Below, piece after piece: positions 33,944 through 46,036 of a stretch of DNA of 51,143 nt. A program made the position numbers and the translations under genes. Location of the stretch: assembly GCA_904063045.1 (NCBI GenBank), contig CAJFCJ010000081.1, forward strand, positions 1 to 51,143, given 5' to 3'. Origin of the DNA: Dimorphilus gyrociliatus (lineage: Eukaryota > Annelida > Polychaeta > Dinophilidae). The notes under the pieces are model-generated. The model worked only from the letters and a program-made list of their open reading frames with translations, was not told the DNA's origin and did not search any database. Each line of letters starts with the position of its first letter. The first letter of the stretch is position 1.

Positions 33944-34082
33944 GTATAGTTTTTGAGCAGACAGCATTCTCATGGACACTTTTCAAATGACTATAATTTT
34001 TGAACAATCAACAGTTTTGTTTGTCATTTTTGTATTTTTCAATCGATTAAGGATATCTCAAAATATTCCTGGAAAATTTCTT

Positions 34083-35045
34083 TTACTTGAAAGAATTTTT
34101 CATCATCATTTCGAAGAGAGAATCATCGGGTATATGATTGCTCAAATTCGTGTAGTAGTCCATAAATTCGTTTAGAGTTACCTTTTTAAAAATTGTTAAT
34201 TGATTGATTAAGAAAAAATGAAAATACACAAAAGTTATTTTACCACTCCATCGCTTTGTTCTCCATCATATATTTTCAAGAGTTCCTTATAAACTCTATT
34301 CGCACTCCATTCTCCTGACATATATTTTGGATCCTTTCTGTAATCGAAACGATTTTTCAAATCGTCCACTGAAATTACTCCATTTTTGTTAACATCCAAC
34401 TTTTCAAAAGCTGCCACAATCAGGCTTTTTCTTGCCTCACTCACTTCAGACTGTTGAAACATAGAAGAAAACTTTACATTAGTTAACATTATATTGATTA
34501 ATAGGGTTATAAACATTTAAATGGATGTTGAACTGTGAAAAAGCAAAAACGAGAGAGAACAAAATTGATCTAACCCTAAAACTTTCCATGAATTCATCCC
34601 ATTTGATCGAACCACTGCCATCTTTATCGAAATAGGCAAACAGTTGAGTCAATTCTTCTTGACTAGCCTTGATGCCATAAGTGCGTAAACCCTTAAAAAA
34701 GAAAAGTTGGAAACGTTACTTAAAACTTAACTGGCATTAAATTTGAAAGGTGAAGGTTAAAAACATATAGTAGTGCCTCCTGCAACTTCTTTCACAAGTG
34801 ATTATATTTGTAAAGAGATCTTTTCTATACATTTATTAATAAAAAATTGAGTAACTTTTTAGTGTTAGGATTTATATTTTTGTAAGATTATATTTTCTAA
34901 GTCTATATACTGGCTATACTCTCCTACTGTTTTCAAAACAGTCTCTATAGTCATAAATAAACAATGTGGTCAATTTTATTGTCTATCACACATGAAACGA
35001 GAAAGACTGCATGGTCTAGAGGAGAGTGGAATTTGAATATACTTG

Positions 35046-35095
<50 letters not shown>

Positions 35096-35223
35096 GATTG
35101 CCTTGTGAGACAAAAAATATACTTTACCTCTCGAAATTCAGTGTGATTTAAAGTTCTATCTCTATTCTTATCATACAAAACATACCTTGCCAATGATCTA
35201 AGATTAATTGGGTCATCATAGGT
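34083..35223 (-). CDS. Calcyphosin-like EF-hand protein, 5' end unresolved
   Basis: Four exons on the minus strand: 35128-35223, 34575-34691, 34244-34450, 34083-34181, all phase 0 with GT...AG introns of 436, 124 and 62 bp. EF-hand 1 loop DKNRDRTLNHTE, EF-hand 2 DKDGSGSIKWDE, EF-hand 3 DVNKNGVISVDD, EF-hand 4 degenerate (DGEQSDGVVTLNE), as in calcyphosin and CAPSL. The segment PKYMSGEW and the end EFMDYYTNLSN match the family well. These are calcium-binding proteins linked to ciliated and secretory cells. The exon at 35128 starts after an acceptor, so the first coding exon or exons lie upstream and I could not find them. Confidence 0.85.
35048..35093. repeat. (GA)n microsatellite in a calcyphosin-like intron
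   Basis: About 45 bases of nearly pure GA (TC on the gene strand), ending in GGGG, inside the 436-bp intron. Confidence 0.9.
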
Positions 35224-35239
35224 CTATGCAGTTAGCCTA

Positions 35240-36050
35240 TCTTTAGTCGTTTGTTGTGGCAAGATTTCAATACATCATCACATGCAAGTCTTATTTTAAT
35301 GTACCCTAATTAGAACCCTAGTCCTTTAATTCTTTAGTTATTATTCTAGTTCACCTCTGTAATTTGATTCATCAATTATTCAAGATGTATACTGTTTATA
35401 GCCAAATTAGATTTCTAAAAAGTAATATCCAGCAAAAGAACAACAACTTATAGAATAATGTGAACTAAGAGCATTTTAGTGCAAATTATGATTAGCTCTA
35501 GGATTACCTATTCAAGAAAATATATTTATCAACTAAAGCTTAGAGCTTAGGGTAAAAAATCTTTGTTGACCTGCTAGAGATTTTAAAATAAGAAATGCGA
35601 CAAAAAATGTCCAAAATTTGGTGCTTTTACCTTAACCTTTAGATGAGACCCACTTTATTACAGATCGATTTCGCTTTCTTAACCAGTTTACAATTCAAAA
35701 TCTATGCTTTATATTTCTCTTTTTCTGTCAACCCCAAACAATTACATCTGGTCAGCGTTTAGCCCTAACCAGGTGTAATTTAAGTAGAAGTAGGATGAGA
35801 TTAACATATTATTCATTCAAATATTGCTTATTGGTCTCGGTATAACACTAGGTTATTTAGTTGTAAAATTTAATTTCTACTAACTCCTCTAACTTCGCGT
35901 CAGTTCGGTATACTATTTTGGCTTATTTTATTGTCCTCCATCTAAATGTTTCTTGGACATTGCTCATCATTGAACAGTGACACCCCAACTTTTTATTGAA
36001 TTTAAAACTGTGCCTTAAAGGCATTTGGTCGCTATTGTATATACTTTTTT
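35240..36050. other. Spacer with a decayed MITE
   Basis: No gene. 35596-35735 (GCGACAAAAAATGTCCAAAA ... TTTTCTGTCAACCCC with ACCTTAACCTTTAGATGAGACCC between) is a worn copy of the telomere-motif MITE family. The rest should contain the missing 5' exon of the calcyphosin-like gene. Confidence 0.45.
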
Positions 36051-36350
36051 TGCTGAATTAGACAATTTTTTTAATACGATTCTCCAGAATTATAAACAAC
36101 AGCTCCTAATTATTATTAACAATGCAACGTTTTTTTTTATTTCATAGGCTAAATGTAGACGCATATGTTTCATTTTTAATTCTAAGCCAAGCCAATAATA
36201 CTTGTTAATAAACTGAAGCAAATTTACTGATTATCAACAGGCTGCCTATCTCCAACAATTTGAATCAATTATATGTATGTTGTCTATCACTGTATTCTAT
36301 TTTTAGCTCACAGAATTGCATAGGCCAAAAAAATAGGACAAAAAAGTTAT
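36051..36350. repeat. 300-bp direct repeat, copy A
   Basis: Matches 38501-38805 at roughly 80% (shared TTCTCCAGAATTA, TTCTAAGCCAAGCCAATA, ATAGGCCAAAAAAA). Together they bracket the two-CUB gene. No terminal repeats or open frame, so the class is unknown. Confidence 0.75.
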
Positions 36351-36570
36351 ACTATTCAAAAATTTTTAATTTTGTATAAGGCAACAGAGTTAGGGTTAGC
36401 AGTTAGATTTAGGATCTGCCAATCAGTCTTGATGATTGCAATTGATCGCTTTATTTGAAATGAATTTAAAAGCAACTAATTCTTATATATGTTTTAAAGT
36501 AAAAATTTATATATCTATATGTAAATTTAGGGCAAGCACAGCTGCGGAGCAAATGGAGGGCACTAGGGCT

Positions 36571-38408
36571 CTATGATGTACATTTTGGACGTACAATCAT
36601 TTTAAAGTTTCTTCCACCACCTTCAGTCATCTCAAAATAATTGATGTTTAAATCTCCAGGTCCGGGAGCATAATATGTTGTTCGGAGTTTGGGAGGTCTT
36701 ACTCTTTGTCCAGTAAAAATGTCAATTCGTTTCCTTCCTATGCTGGAATAAAAAAAAGAGTAGTAGTATATTAACCATATTTTAATGTTGAACTCTGATT
36801 GGGTAAGGTCGAGATATAGGTTATGATAAAGCTAATAAGGTATAGTTTATGGTTAGGGTTAAATGTTAGTAAATTGTAAGGTAGTTACCCCACTTGATTT
36901 GCTACTCCAGAATACTGAATATTGCGGTCACCTTGAGTAAATTCAAGGATATCGGCCATAGCAGTATCAAGTCCGCCATATTTCACTAGATTGAATTGGA
37001 GAAATTCAATTTCCACTTCCTAAGTGGTAAACAGATTTTTCAGTTGAATTTTCTGAATTTAGAATGCCAGCAACTACTCACCAAATTGCTCTTGGTTATA
37101 GATAGATTAACTGTACACCGAGTTTTATATCTACTCCATGGAGCTATTATTGTAAAACTTTTCGTATTACAGTCCATTTCAATATTAACTTTATTCCTTT
37201 TGCATAAAATTTGTTTATTCGTTTGAGTATCTGGTAGAAATTTTGACATTATTTAAGTTTTATTGTTAATTTGTTTCCATAGTAACACTACCATTATTTT
37301 CAGTTGTTGTTGTATTAGATTTGTTATTAGTTGACAATTCTTTACAACTGTGTTTACTGATTGTCTTTAAAGTATTAGCTTCATTTTTGGTTCTTGTATT
37401 TCCATTACACTTAAAGTTGTCATTTCTAAATTTGGCTTTCAATACAAATCCAGAATTAGAAAATTTTTTACCACTTTTAAAAAGCATGACTAATGATCCA
37501 TTGGGTTTAATTTTAAAAGTTTTATTAATTATTGGCTGATATTTTCCACTTGCAAAGAAATTATCTTTATCCATAGAATTAATAGTTGAATCTAAATGTG
37601 TAAAAGGAATTCATAATTTGAAAAGAATGTTTGCAGAAAAGAAGATATTCTTAACTGGTTAAGCCTTTTCCACAAAAATTTATTTTTTGTTTATCATCCG
37701 AAATCGTTAGATAATCGTATTTGCAATTTTTTGAATATTCAAGGTGGAATTCATCAAATGTCAATTCTATATACTATACATAAAAATAGATGATAGCAAT
37801 TATCATTAATTTATTTGAGCCCTTATTATCCATTTATAAAAAAATACAAACCCCATTAAATGTGTCCTTGACATTCATAATTATCATACAGAAATGATTA
37901 TTTGGATAATTTTTTGGATTGTTCTTTGAAGAGATGACATATCCCATAAAATTTTTACTGTCTGAATTTTGATTTAATGTAATCTGTCCTTGACATTCAA
38001 TTTGTTCTATAAGGAATATTTAGAGAGAAATGAAAATTTTTTATTGCATGGAATGGTTTATGAAGAAAGTATTAATAGAATTACCCTGTTTTGGAAATCT
38101 GTCATTGTTGACAAAACCTGATAAAAATATATAAATAAACTAAAGACAAGCACTTGAAAAAGATTCTGGTACAAACTGATTAAATTATCAATTTTTTGTG
38201 TTAAATCATTTTTCAATAATTTCATATTGTCCTTTAACAAATTGTTTGTACATTCATCACTTTTGACGCCATATTTGTATTGCGCAATCTGTTGAATGAA
38301 ATGTATTCTAAATATATATAGAAAAAAAAACAAATACAGCAATATATTAGTATTTACCAAAATTAATAAAAAGCTTCCTTGAACAGTTTTAAACATTTCT
38401 GCTTTCAT
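36571..38408 (-). CDS. Secreted protein with two CUB domains, nine exons
   Basis: Exons on the minus strand: 38358-38408, 38177-38288, 38085-38117, 37852-38006, 37656-37773, 37292-37591, 37082-37230, 36889-37019, 36571-36742. All phases agree and the spliced frame is 406 residues. Introns are 59-78 bp plus one of 146. Order: signal peptide (KTVQGSFLLIL), a short helical segment, CUB 1 (IECQGQITL, NNPKNYPNNHFC, YIELTFDEFHLE, INFCGKG, MLFKSG), a Ser/Thr/Asn linker, CUB 2 (CNTKSFTIIAP, VEIEFLQFNLV, ADILEFTQGDR), end at VRPKC. CUB domains bind proteins or carbohydrate extracellularly. The start could be 38408 or 38396. I know no close relative. Confidence 0.82.
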
Positions 38409-38500
38409 TCCTCTCTTCCAACTCTCTGTTAAAGTGAACAGGGGAAGCACTTAAGTGATTTTATAAATTATCTTTATGGCCTCTTATAGTTCTTTTTTCT

Positions 38501-38805
38501 TGCTGAAATACGCAATTTTTTTAATACAATTCTCCAGAATTACAAACAATAGCTCCAAATTATTTCTAATGAAGCAACCGTTTTTAATGCGTAGGCGAAA
38601 TGTAGACACCTACGCAAATGTTTCATTTTAAATTCTAAGCCAAGCCAATAGCAATTGTTAATAATTTAAGCAATTTACTTATTATCAACAGCTATCTATC
38701 TTTAAAAAATTTTATTAATTATATGTTTGTATTATCTATCATTATACTCAATTTCTAGTTCACAGAATAGTATAGGCCAAAAAAAAGATAGGATAAAAAA
38801 GTTAT
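38501..38805. repeat. 300-bp direct repeat, copy B
   Basis: Partner of 36051-36350, same orientation, lying just upstream of the two-CUB gene's start. Confidence 0.75.
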
Positions 38806-39084
38806 TTGGAAAATACAGTATTATTTTTTTCAACAGTTTTTAATTCTGTTTTGAGGTTGACAGGTTTCATCCTTTGCACACCATCTCTCAGCATAATTGA
38901 CAATTTGTCCCTTCAAACCATTGTTTAAAATACTCAGGAGTTGTATTTCTTTTAAAAGCCAAGAAATCAACAATAAACTAAGAAAATTGATGTAGTTCTA
39001 TAGAATTCAATATAGAAATTATAAAAATAGAATCAAAATGTTGATTAAATACAAAACAAAAAACAAAAATATTTTCAATTTAGT

Positions 39085-40150
39085 TTAAAAATTTCTACTT
39101 TCTTTAGCAAAAAACTCTAAAACATGTCTGTTCTTGTTTGTCATATTCCAATTTTTCATATACGGTCCAGTTATAATTGAACCAAAATCATTTTCATCAT
39201 CAGTTAGACCAAAAAGTTCAACATTTGATGGTTTAATTGTATCAAATTCTGACCAATTAATTTTATGCAATGGATTTTGACTATCTCGCATAAGAATACC
39301 TGGTTTCTTATTACAAAATCCTAGTTTTTCTTTTGATGATTGCCAACGTACATCCATTGACCAGCGAATTTCATTAGATAAATTATTTGTGCTTGTGTGT
39401 GGAAGCATATTGTTAAATAATAAAATACTTCCTTTTCGCATTTCACAAAGAACAACATCCTTTTCCATATCTGCTCCCAAAGTTCTTTCTATCTCAGACT
39501 CTGTTAATACAAGATATGGAGTATCTTTGTAACAGCCTTCGTGACAGGCTACTTTTCCTTTTTACTACTTTCATACATGAATTTGTTTCATTAACATCAA
39601 TAAATGGTATCCAACCAGTTATTTGTAAGACTTTGCAGGCTTCCATGTCAAGATATGCACTGTCTTGATGCCATGGATCATTTGCTTGATTATTTGGTAT
39701 CTTGGTACGAAACAAGTAATTTGGATGACCTTGAATATCAGGACCAAGCAACTGTTCAAGGGCATCAAGTAAACGTTCATTTGACCACAAGTTTCTAAAT
39801 TCTATTGGAAAACCACCAAATTTATAAGCAATGACAGGGGCGTCAGGATATTCTTTTGCCAAATATGTCAAACGTTCATGAGAACCTTTATCTTCATGCT
39901 TATTTGTGATTTTCCCTGCTTTATATAGAATACTTGCACAATTCTCTACAATACAATCCATAGCCTTTAAACAAGGATTAATATCATTTTCAATATCGAA
40001 AAAATCCTCTATCACCAAATAACCTTCCCTAAAAAAGAAATCAACTTGTTCTTTTGACAATGGACCTTGTTCTTTTGCATCTTTTGGTGGTACAGTAAAT
40101 ATTTCAGGATGACATTCTCCAGAAAAGCCATTTGATCTTGAATCACTCAT
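39085..40150 (-). pseudogene. Phytanoyl-CoA dioxygenase family protein, intronless, one frameshift
   Basis: The first frame (40150-39494) and second frame (39480-39085) together give a protein of about 350 residues. The iron and 2-oxoglutarate pocket is visible: DPWHQDSAYLDM gives the HxD pair, LPHTSTNN the distal His and IRWSMDVRW the Arg region. The frame breaks at about 39550, after NSCMKVVK, where the family has a short GGHR-like stretch before KVACH. The sequence looks shortened by roughly ten bases there. So either this is a young pseudogene or the assembly lacks bases. No introns, in contrast to the adjacent two-CUB gene. Members hydroxylate varied small molecules; the substrate here is unknown. 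Confidence 0.8.
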
Positions 40151-40159
40151 ATCTCAATT

Positions 40160-40740
40160 TTAAATTATCAAGTTGATCATAAACTGAAGCTGACTACCAA
40201 ATGGCAATGTTTTTTTCAAAATTTTCAACTTATTGCCTTTATATGTTAATAATGAGATAATAAATATCTTGACAGAGATTTTCACTTCAATTAAATTTAA
40301 ACACCGATAGAGAAAAATTTGATAAGGCAGCCAATTTCAGAGATTATTAACAGTTTTATTCATTTAGTAAATTCATATTTCAATAAATATCAAAAATTCA
40401 ATTAACAATTCGGCCTTTTTAATAAAAGACCCAATGATAATCTTAATGAGAAGCTTTCGGATAAATAGAGAGAGCTTAGATGTATATATATAATTAATTA
40501 AAAATGATAATTTCAATTATCAGATTAAATGTGATCAAAGTATTAAATAATTGTCAAATTTAAGGTGTTTGGTGTCTTGAAAAAAAAAACTAGTCTCAGT
40601 TTTCAACCTCTTTGACAATCTTCAAACTTTGTACAATCAAACAAGTTGTACAAAGTTCTTGTAAACGAATATACAATAGAAAATTATGAAATTAGAGATA
40701 CATTCTCCAATCAGGGATTATAGAGTTTTGGGTAGGTGTA
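40160..40740. other. Spacer upstream of the dioxygenase gene
   Basis: AT-rich promoter-side sequence, nothing further supported. Confidence 0.4.
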
Positions 40741-40748
40741 ATTTTTCC

Positions 40749-40966
40749 CGGATATGGTAGAAAACGGCCATAAATCTATGGTTTTACCCTAACCCTAACC
40801 CAGCCCTTGTTTTTGCCTAACCTTTTTGAATACCCCTAACCCTTAGATGGGACCCTCCTAAGAACATATCAACAGTTATCTTATTCCTCCTAACCATTTC
40901 CCAGGCTGAAATCTAACTTTCAAATATTTCATTTATGGCCGTTTTCGACCGGTCCCGTTTTTCCCA
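40749..40966. mobile_element. MITE with internal CCCTAACCCTAACCC motif, copy 3
   Basis: Ends GGATATGGTAGAAAACGGCC and GGCCGTTTTCGACCGGTCC are inverted. TTTTACCCTAACCCTAACCC follows the left end at the same place as in the copy at 29557. TTTTTCC flanks both sides, suggesting a 7-8 bp target duplication. About 215 bases, non-coding. Confidence 0.75.
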
Positions 40967-41010
40967 ATACTCCTCAATGAAGGAGACCGAACACTGAAGA
41001 CACAGAAATT

Positions 41011-41062
41011 GGGGTGCAAACGTACCAGTGTGCAAATATACATGAGTGCAAACGTACCCCAC
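41011..41062. repeat. MULE-type terminal motif array (diverged)
   Basis: GGGTGCAAACGTACC, GTGTGCAAATATACA and GAGTGCAAACGTACCCC repeat with the same spacing as the left end of the element at 23117. No matching right end was found. It may be the terminus of the MULE whose coding relic follows at 41477-42130. Confidence 0.55.
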
Positions 41063-41099
41063 TGTGCGAATGTTTTCTGTTTTTCTGTGTTCTAGTGGC

Positions 41100-41387
41100 T
41101 TTTGTTTTAGTTCTGAATTACTTTGGATGGTGGTTGTTTCTTTTCCTGCCAGTTCTTTTTCGTTTTCGGAAACAAGCTCAATTAGAGCAAGTCTTATACT
41201 CTTCCATTTTGGATACTAGTTTGGTAATTTGACAACCTGTTACTACAAACTATCTATTCTACTATTGAACTTTTATATTATTACTTGCTTAAGTATTATT
41301 TTGAATAAACCATTTGAATGAAAGATTTATTTTAATGGTTTGAGTAGAACCAGTACTATTTTAAATTGTCCAAAGCAGAGCAGTACA
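41100..41387 (+). mobile_element. 3' part of a TGTACAAC-type LTR
   Basis: From about 41215 it follows the 3' half of the LTR at 49300-49934 (TTGGTAATTTG, CTATTGAACTTTTATATTATTACTTG, AATAAACCATTTGAATG, GTAGAACCAGTACT) and ends GAGCAGTACA. The 5' half is not recognisable. Confidence 0.65.
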
Positions 41388-41476
41388 TCATTTTTAATGT
41401 CAAATATTTTTTTTAAGAATATTTGATTATTGTCTTATCTGTTGATTAAAGGCATCACATATGAATTTAAAACTTA

Positions 41477-42130
41477 TTGGTGTTGCTTAAAAAAGTCTTT
41501 TTGGAACCAATCAAATCTAAATATAAACTGTATAAACACTTTTATCATAGAAAGAGTTCAAAAAGTAAGTACATCAATTCTGTTGGTTTTCTATTAAAAA
41601 CTCTGACTTGTAAAATAGATGAAAGCTTTTGCAATGATTGCTTCAATGTAAAAAAACCTGTTATCAAGATAAGAAGACTGGAAGAAAAGAGAAAACAATG
41701 TAACTCTTACAAAATGTAAAATGACAATCTTGTTTTGGTTAATGAAACTTTTGGAGAAGATAATTTAACAGAAGAAAATCAGGTGAAAATTCAATATTTA
41801 TATCATTCTTTTTAATAACTCTTTAATTTTTTCGGCTAAGATTATCATTTGATTTTGAAAATGATGTAACTGACTCTTCATTTGTTAATGAACAAAGTGT
41901 TGACAAGGAGAAAAACCAGTAGACATTTGTCATGAAGTATCTTTAGATCAAATCAAAGAATTGAGTTTCAGTGATATGTATGATAATAATTTTCAAATTA
42001 TAGAAAAAGGAAGCATAAAAGGAAATGATATTTTATTACATAGGAATTTTTCATATTCAATTAAAAAGATTACAAGTACCTCAACAACTTAGACATGCAC
42101 ACAAATTTTTACTTTTGATTAATGGGATCA
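41477..42130 (+). pseudogene. FLYWCH-type / MULE coding relic (possible)
   Basis: A Lys-rich frame with four cysteines (41477-41719) is followed, after stops, by an acidic stretch and then 41926-42090: KGNDILLHRNFSYSIKKITS with TTxTC after a TAG. That spacing resembles a FLYWCH zinc finger, the DNA-binding module in many animal Mutator-like transposases, with Trp changed to stop. No transposase core is seen. Confidence 0.4.
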
Positions 42131-42199
42131 GTTTGAAGAAAGAGAAACCAGTCTAGAAAATCTTTAAGATCAATTAGTTACATTATATGTGTAAAATAT

Positions 42200-43235
42200 C
42201 TGTTTTAGTACACTTTGTTCTCTGTAATTTGTCATTATCAGTTAACAATATTTGCAATAAATATTTAACACAGTCAATATGTTTTTAACAAAACAAAGCT
42301 AATGTCCAAAAATGTAAGATTAAATTGATATCCAAATGGACAAAATGTCCATACAAAAGGGACGAAATGTCCTGTAATCGTTTGATTTATGAAGATAAGA
42401 GTAATGATTTTTTTTTTAATATTTAAATATTAATATTCTTTATTGTATTAAATGAGAGCAGTGCCGCGGTAAATTATGCTGATATGGTAAAAGAGTATGT
42501 TCACAATTCGTTTGTTTTTTTTTTGACAAGGAAGTTGAAACAATTGTCTGCTAAGTCAAAATTGTTCAAAATTCAAATGTTCTAAGAATCATTTAGACAA
42601 AAAACAAAAGATAAAAGTCAAAAGATAAAAGAAACTAAAAAAAATAGAACATATCTTATTAAATGACTTTTTTAAATTAGTGTTTTTTAAAATAATATAG
42701 AGATTTTGCAGATGTGTTTTACTTGAACATTAGTTGAATTATAAATAAGATATTCATTCAAGTTCCACTAGACCAATAACGCCAATAAATATGCCTAGAG
42801 TTCATTGACTTATTGTCTGACGAGGTGCATGTTTTATGATTGTTTAAAAATTTTGCATACATATTTCATGATATTTCTATTTTCCAATTATAAAAAAAAA
42901 GAATAAATAAAAATTGTCAAATAAGGTATGATAATATAACAATTCCCTTCAAAAATGAAATCATAGCAACTCAATTTGTAATAAATAAAAAACTTATATA
43001 ATCAAAAATGTTGTTGTCAAGTGGGTAGTGAATATCTCTTCAGAAGAAAACACATTCATAAGTTGTTACGCCTATGTCTCTACTACAAGTGGGCGTTCTT
43101 TTTTCATATGTTAATTGTTTCTTTCTCAGCTGATAAATAGAATTCTTGGAATAATTGAACTAATGATCTTCAAAAAAATATACAAGGGTAAAAAGTATAT
43201 ATTCCTTGATTTAGTTTAAGAGAACTCAGATTGCT
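42200..43235. other. Non-coding AT-rich spacer
   Basis: More than 1 kb without an open frame or repeat that I can support on either strand. The last part should be the promoter of the cysteine-rich gene. Confidence 0.45.
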
Positions 43236-43239
43236 TCAA

Positions 43240-45201
43240 ATGGAGGAAAAACATTTCACTCCACTAATGGATTACAGGATATTTTTATTTATTGCCTGGT
43301 GTTTTACAAGTAATTCTACAAAAATTAAACATTATCTCTCATCTTATTGATAAAACAGAGATTTCTTTTTTTAGATATTAACTTAGTTTTTGTATCAAAG
43401 AATGAAATTTTTAATTGCAAACCAGGGATAGGATACAATCTTGTGGAGTTTGTCAAAGTGGTACAATTCATTCTGTTGATAGATTGAGCTGTTACAGTTA
43501 GTTTCTTCTTTCCATTTTTAAAAGAGTTATAAAATTAAATTTTATTCAAGAATGTCCTGATTTTTGTGCACTTGGATTCTGTAAATTAAAATCTGATACA
43601 AGTAATCCAGCTGATGCAACTCTCTGTGAAAAATGCATTGACAGTTATTTTATGAAAGAAGGAAAATGCCATAGTAAATTTTTTTATAAGAATTTTTTAG
43701 CCTAATTTAGATTTTACTTCTAATAACATTTAAAAATTGTTGTAGAATGTTTACCTGGCTGCAAAAAGTGTGAAGATTGTTTAACAAATTTTGCTATAAG
43801 AAGAAAGTCAAATGATTGTGTTAGCTGCCCTTACAATTGTCAAAAATGCAGTTGGCTAACAACTACCCTTAATGTACAATGTGAAATCTGCAAAGCAGGA
43901 TATACTGTCAAAAATCAGAACTGTTTAGGTAAGTTCTCAAGTAATATTAGCATTCACTCAGTTTTGTTTAAAACTTTTATTTTTCAAATTAAGCATGTGG
44001 ATCATTCTGTAAATCTTGTAGATACCATAAAGGTAGAGGAATTACTTGCAACACCTGTAATAGCAATGCTTATATGGAAACTAATAACAATATAACAACA
44101 TGTAAATTATGTTCTTCATCAAATACTGGCTGCTCAAAATGTTCCAATAAAGATACTTGTACTGAATGCATCTCTAAGTCCTATGCCCTGACAACATCTA
44201 AAAAGTGTATAAAGTGCAGCTCCATCCACTCTGCCTGCTTAGAATGTGAAGCACACAGTAATACTAATATATGCACAAAATGTGACCTTGGCTATTATAT
44301 GAAAGATGATTCATGCTCCCCCTGTCCAAGAAATTGCCATTCTTGTCTGGAAACTAGTAATGGTTTAAAATGTTCAAAGTGTATGGCTGAGTATACAGTT
44401 CTTGCCAGTAATGCATGTGACAAATGCCCTGATAACTGCTTGGAGTGTCAAGTCTCTTCAGGCAATGTCATTTGTAGAGCTGACAAATGCAAACCAAAAT
44501 ATACTAGAAACTCAAACAATCTTTGTTCAAAGTGTCCTGATAATTGTAATGAATGCACTTGGAATTCTACCAACTTTAGGACAGAATGTACTGGAGCAAA
44601 TTCTGTTCATTCTTGTACTGAAAAAGAGAATGGAAAATCATGGACACGAAGGAGTGATGGATCTTGTGCAGGTATGCAAGCATAGGCCAGATTTTATTTC
44701 AAATATTTTAATGTCTGCAATACCACTCTTATAGCTTGCCCCAATAATTGTGATAAATGCTACTTTGAAAATAATTCAGCAGCAACTCCAATTTGCTATG
44801 TTTCTATGTGTCAAAAAAAATATACATATGATGATACAAGTGGTCTTTGTGTTCCATGTCCAGTTGGCTGTGATTACTGTAAGAAAAGGATGTCAAGGTT
44901 AACATGTCTGGAATGTAGTGAAGGGTTTGCTTCCAATTATGGAAATTCATCTACCATTTTAGAATCTTGTGTGGCTTGTTCAATTGAAAACTGTAACTAT
45001 TGTGAGGTTGTATCCAATGAGATAAAATGTATGAGATCACCATGCATAAATTCTGCAACCACAAAGTTCTCTTTTGCAACTGGAACCTGTGAAAATCTCC
45101 CTGTCAGTGATACATCATTTAGCACTATTTCTGAAGAGAGCGATCTATTCTCTGATTATGTATTTTTTGATTATGATACTGTTCATGAGTATGCTGAGTA
45201 A
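43240..45201 (+). CDS. Secreted furin-like cysteine-rich repeat protein
   Basis: Multi-exon. First exon 43240-43309 ends in a hydrophobic signal (DYRIFLFIAWCF). Later exons joined by GT...AG introns: about 43555-43672, 43746-43928 and 43994-44670, then 44734-45201. The body is a long run of furin-type repeats, CPxNCxxCxxxxxxxxCxxC, for example CPRNCHSCLE, CPDNCLECQV, CPVGCDYCKK. Such repeats occur in growth-factor receptors, furin-like proteases and R-spondins, but no kinase, protease or membrane segment follows. The protein ends in an acidic Ser-rich tail (EESDLFSDYVFFDYD). One apparent single-base loss near 43440 breaks the second exon, so it may be an assembly error or mild decay. Function unknown. 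Confidence 0.75.
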
Positions 45202-45561
45202 AACGTTTCAGGGAACACCGATAATATGCTTTGGTGACAGGTGAAACCGTGCCCGGGTGAAATCGTACCCATTGAGGGTGAAATCGTACCCATTGTGGGT
45301 GAAATCGTACCCAGGTGAAATCGTACCCATTGGTGGTGAATCTCTTGCTGTGACCAAGTAAAACTGTTATTGTTGATTCATATAGAAATGAAAAAAATAT
45401 GATAATGTATGTATTGAAGAGGTATTATACTATAAGTTAACTAAAGAAAAGAATAGATAATAGCAACTATGGAGTATAAATATAAGATGTCTGGATTAAT
45501 AATTCATCAGCTAATATCCTTCCAAGCTTATAATCATCCCAGATTTCAAATATTTTCTTCT

Positions 45562-45951
45562 CTATATCACCATATTTTTTCTCTGATATTTGATAATCTT
45601 CTTCTCAGAGAGAAGTTTTTCATAAATACAAACCAAATCAGCCTCTCTTTTCAATTCATCAATCAACAAATAGAATGATCCTTTTGATTGTACTTTATTA
45701 TTCATTCTATTGGGCCATCCTTCCATACTATTATTAGTCCTTATTGATAATCCAAATATTGACCAATTCAATGGTTTCCAAGTAGAATTCAAAATCCAAG
45801 TATTTTCATAATTTTCCAGCAAGTCTGAAAATTTTCTCTTTTCTTCCAGCTGACTCTTCAAGCTAAAAAATGTAGGAGTAATAATATCTGCAGGCAGAAA
45901 AGGTAAAGCCATCAACTTCCTCAGGTCTCTCCAGTCCTCTCCTTTCTCCAT
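45562..45951 (-). pseudogene. C-terminal part of a MULE transposase
   Basis: 129 codons. The block YENTWI, WSIFGLSIRTNNSMEGWPNR and later YEKLLSEKKIIKYQRK is the conserved C-terminal region of animal Mutator-like transposases (TNNxxEGWHNxxN type; here His is Pro). The DDE core that should precede it is absent. Confidence 0.7.
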
Positions 45952-46036
45952 ATATCTGTTGTCTCTTCATCAATCTTTTCATCTTCATTCTCATCCATTG
46001 CAACTCTTTCTTTCATTCCTTGATCTTCTAGTCTTG

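Noticed and set aside
33972-34175. Plus-strand 67-residue frame
   Set aside because: It overlaps the last exon of the minus-strand calcyphosin-like gene, which has domain and splice support.
37266-37574. Stop at 37266 as the end of a one-CUB protein
   Set aside because: A donor at 37291 and acceptor at 37231 join in phase to a second CUB-like domain with consistent splice phases through five more junctions or exon ends, so I prefer the longer model; the short form remains possible as an isoform.
45240-45342. Regular GGTGAAATCGTACCC repeats as a CRISPR-like array
   Set aside because: Units are nearly contiguous without unique spacers and have an inverted partner array at 46489-46546, as expected for transposon ends in a eukaryote.
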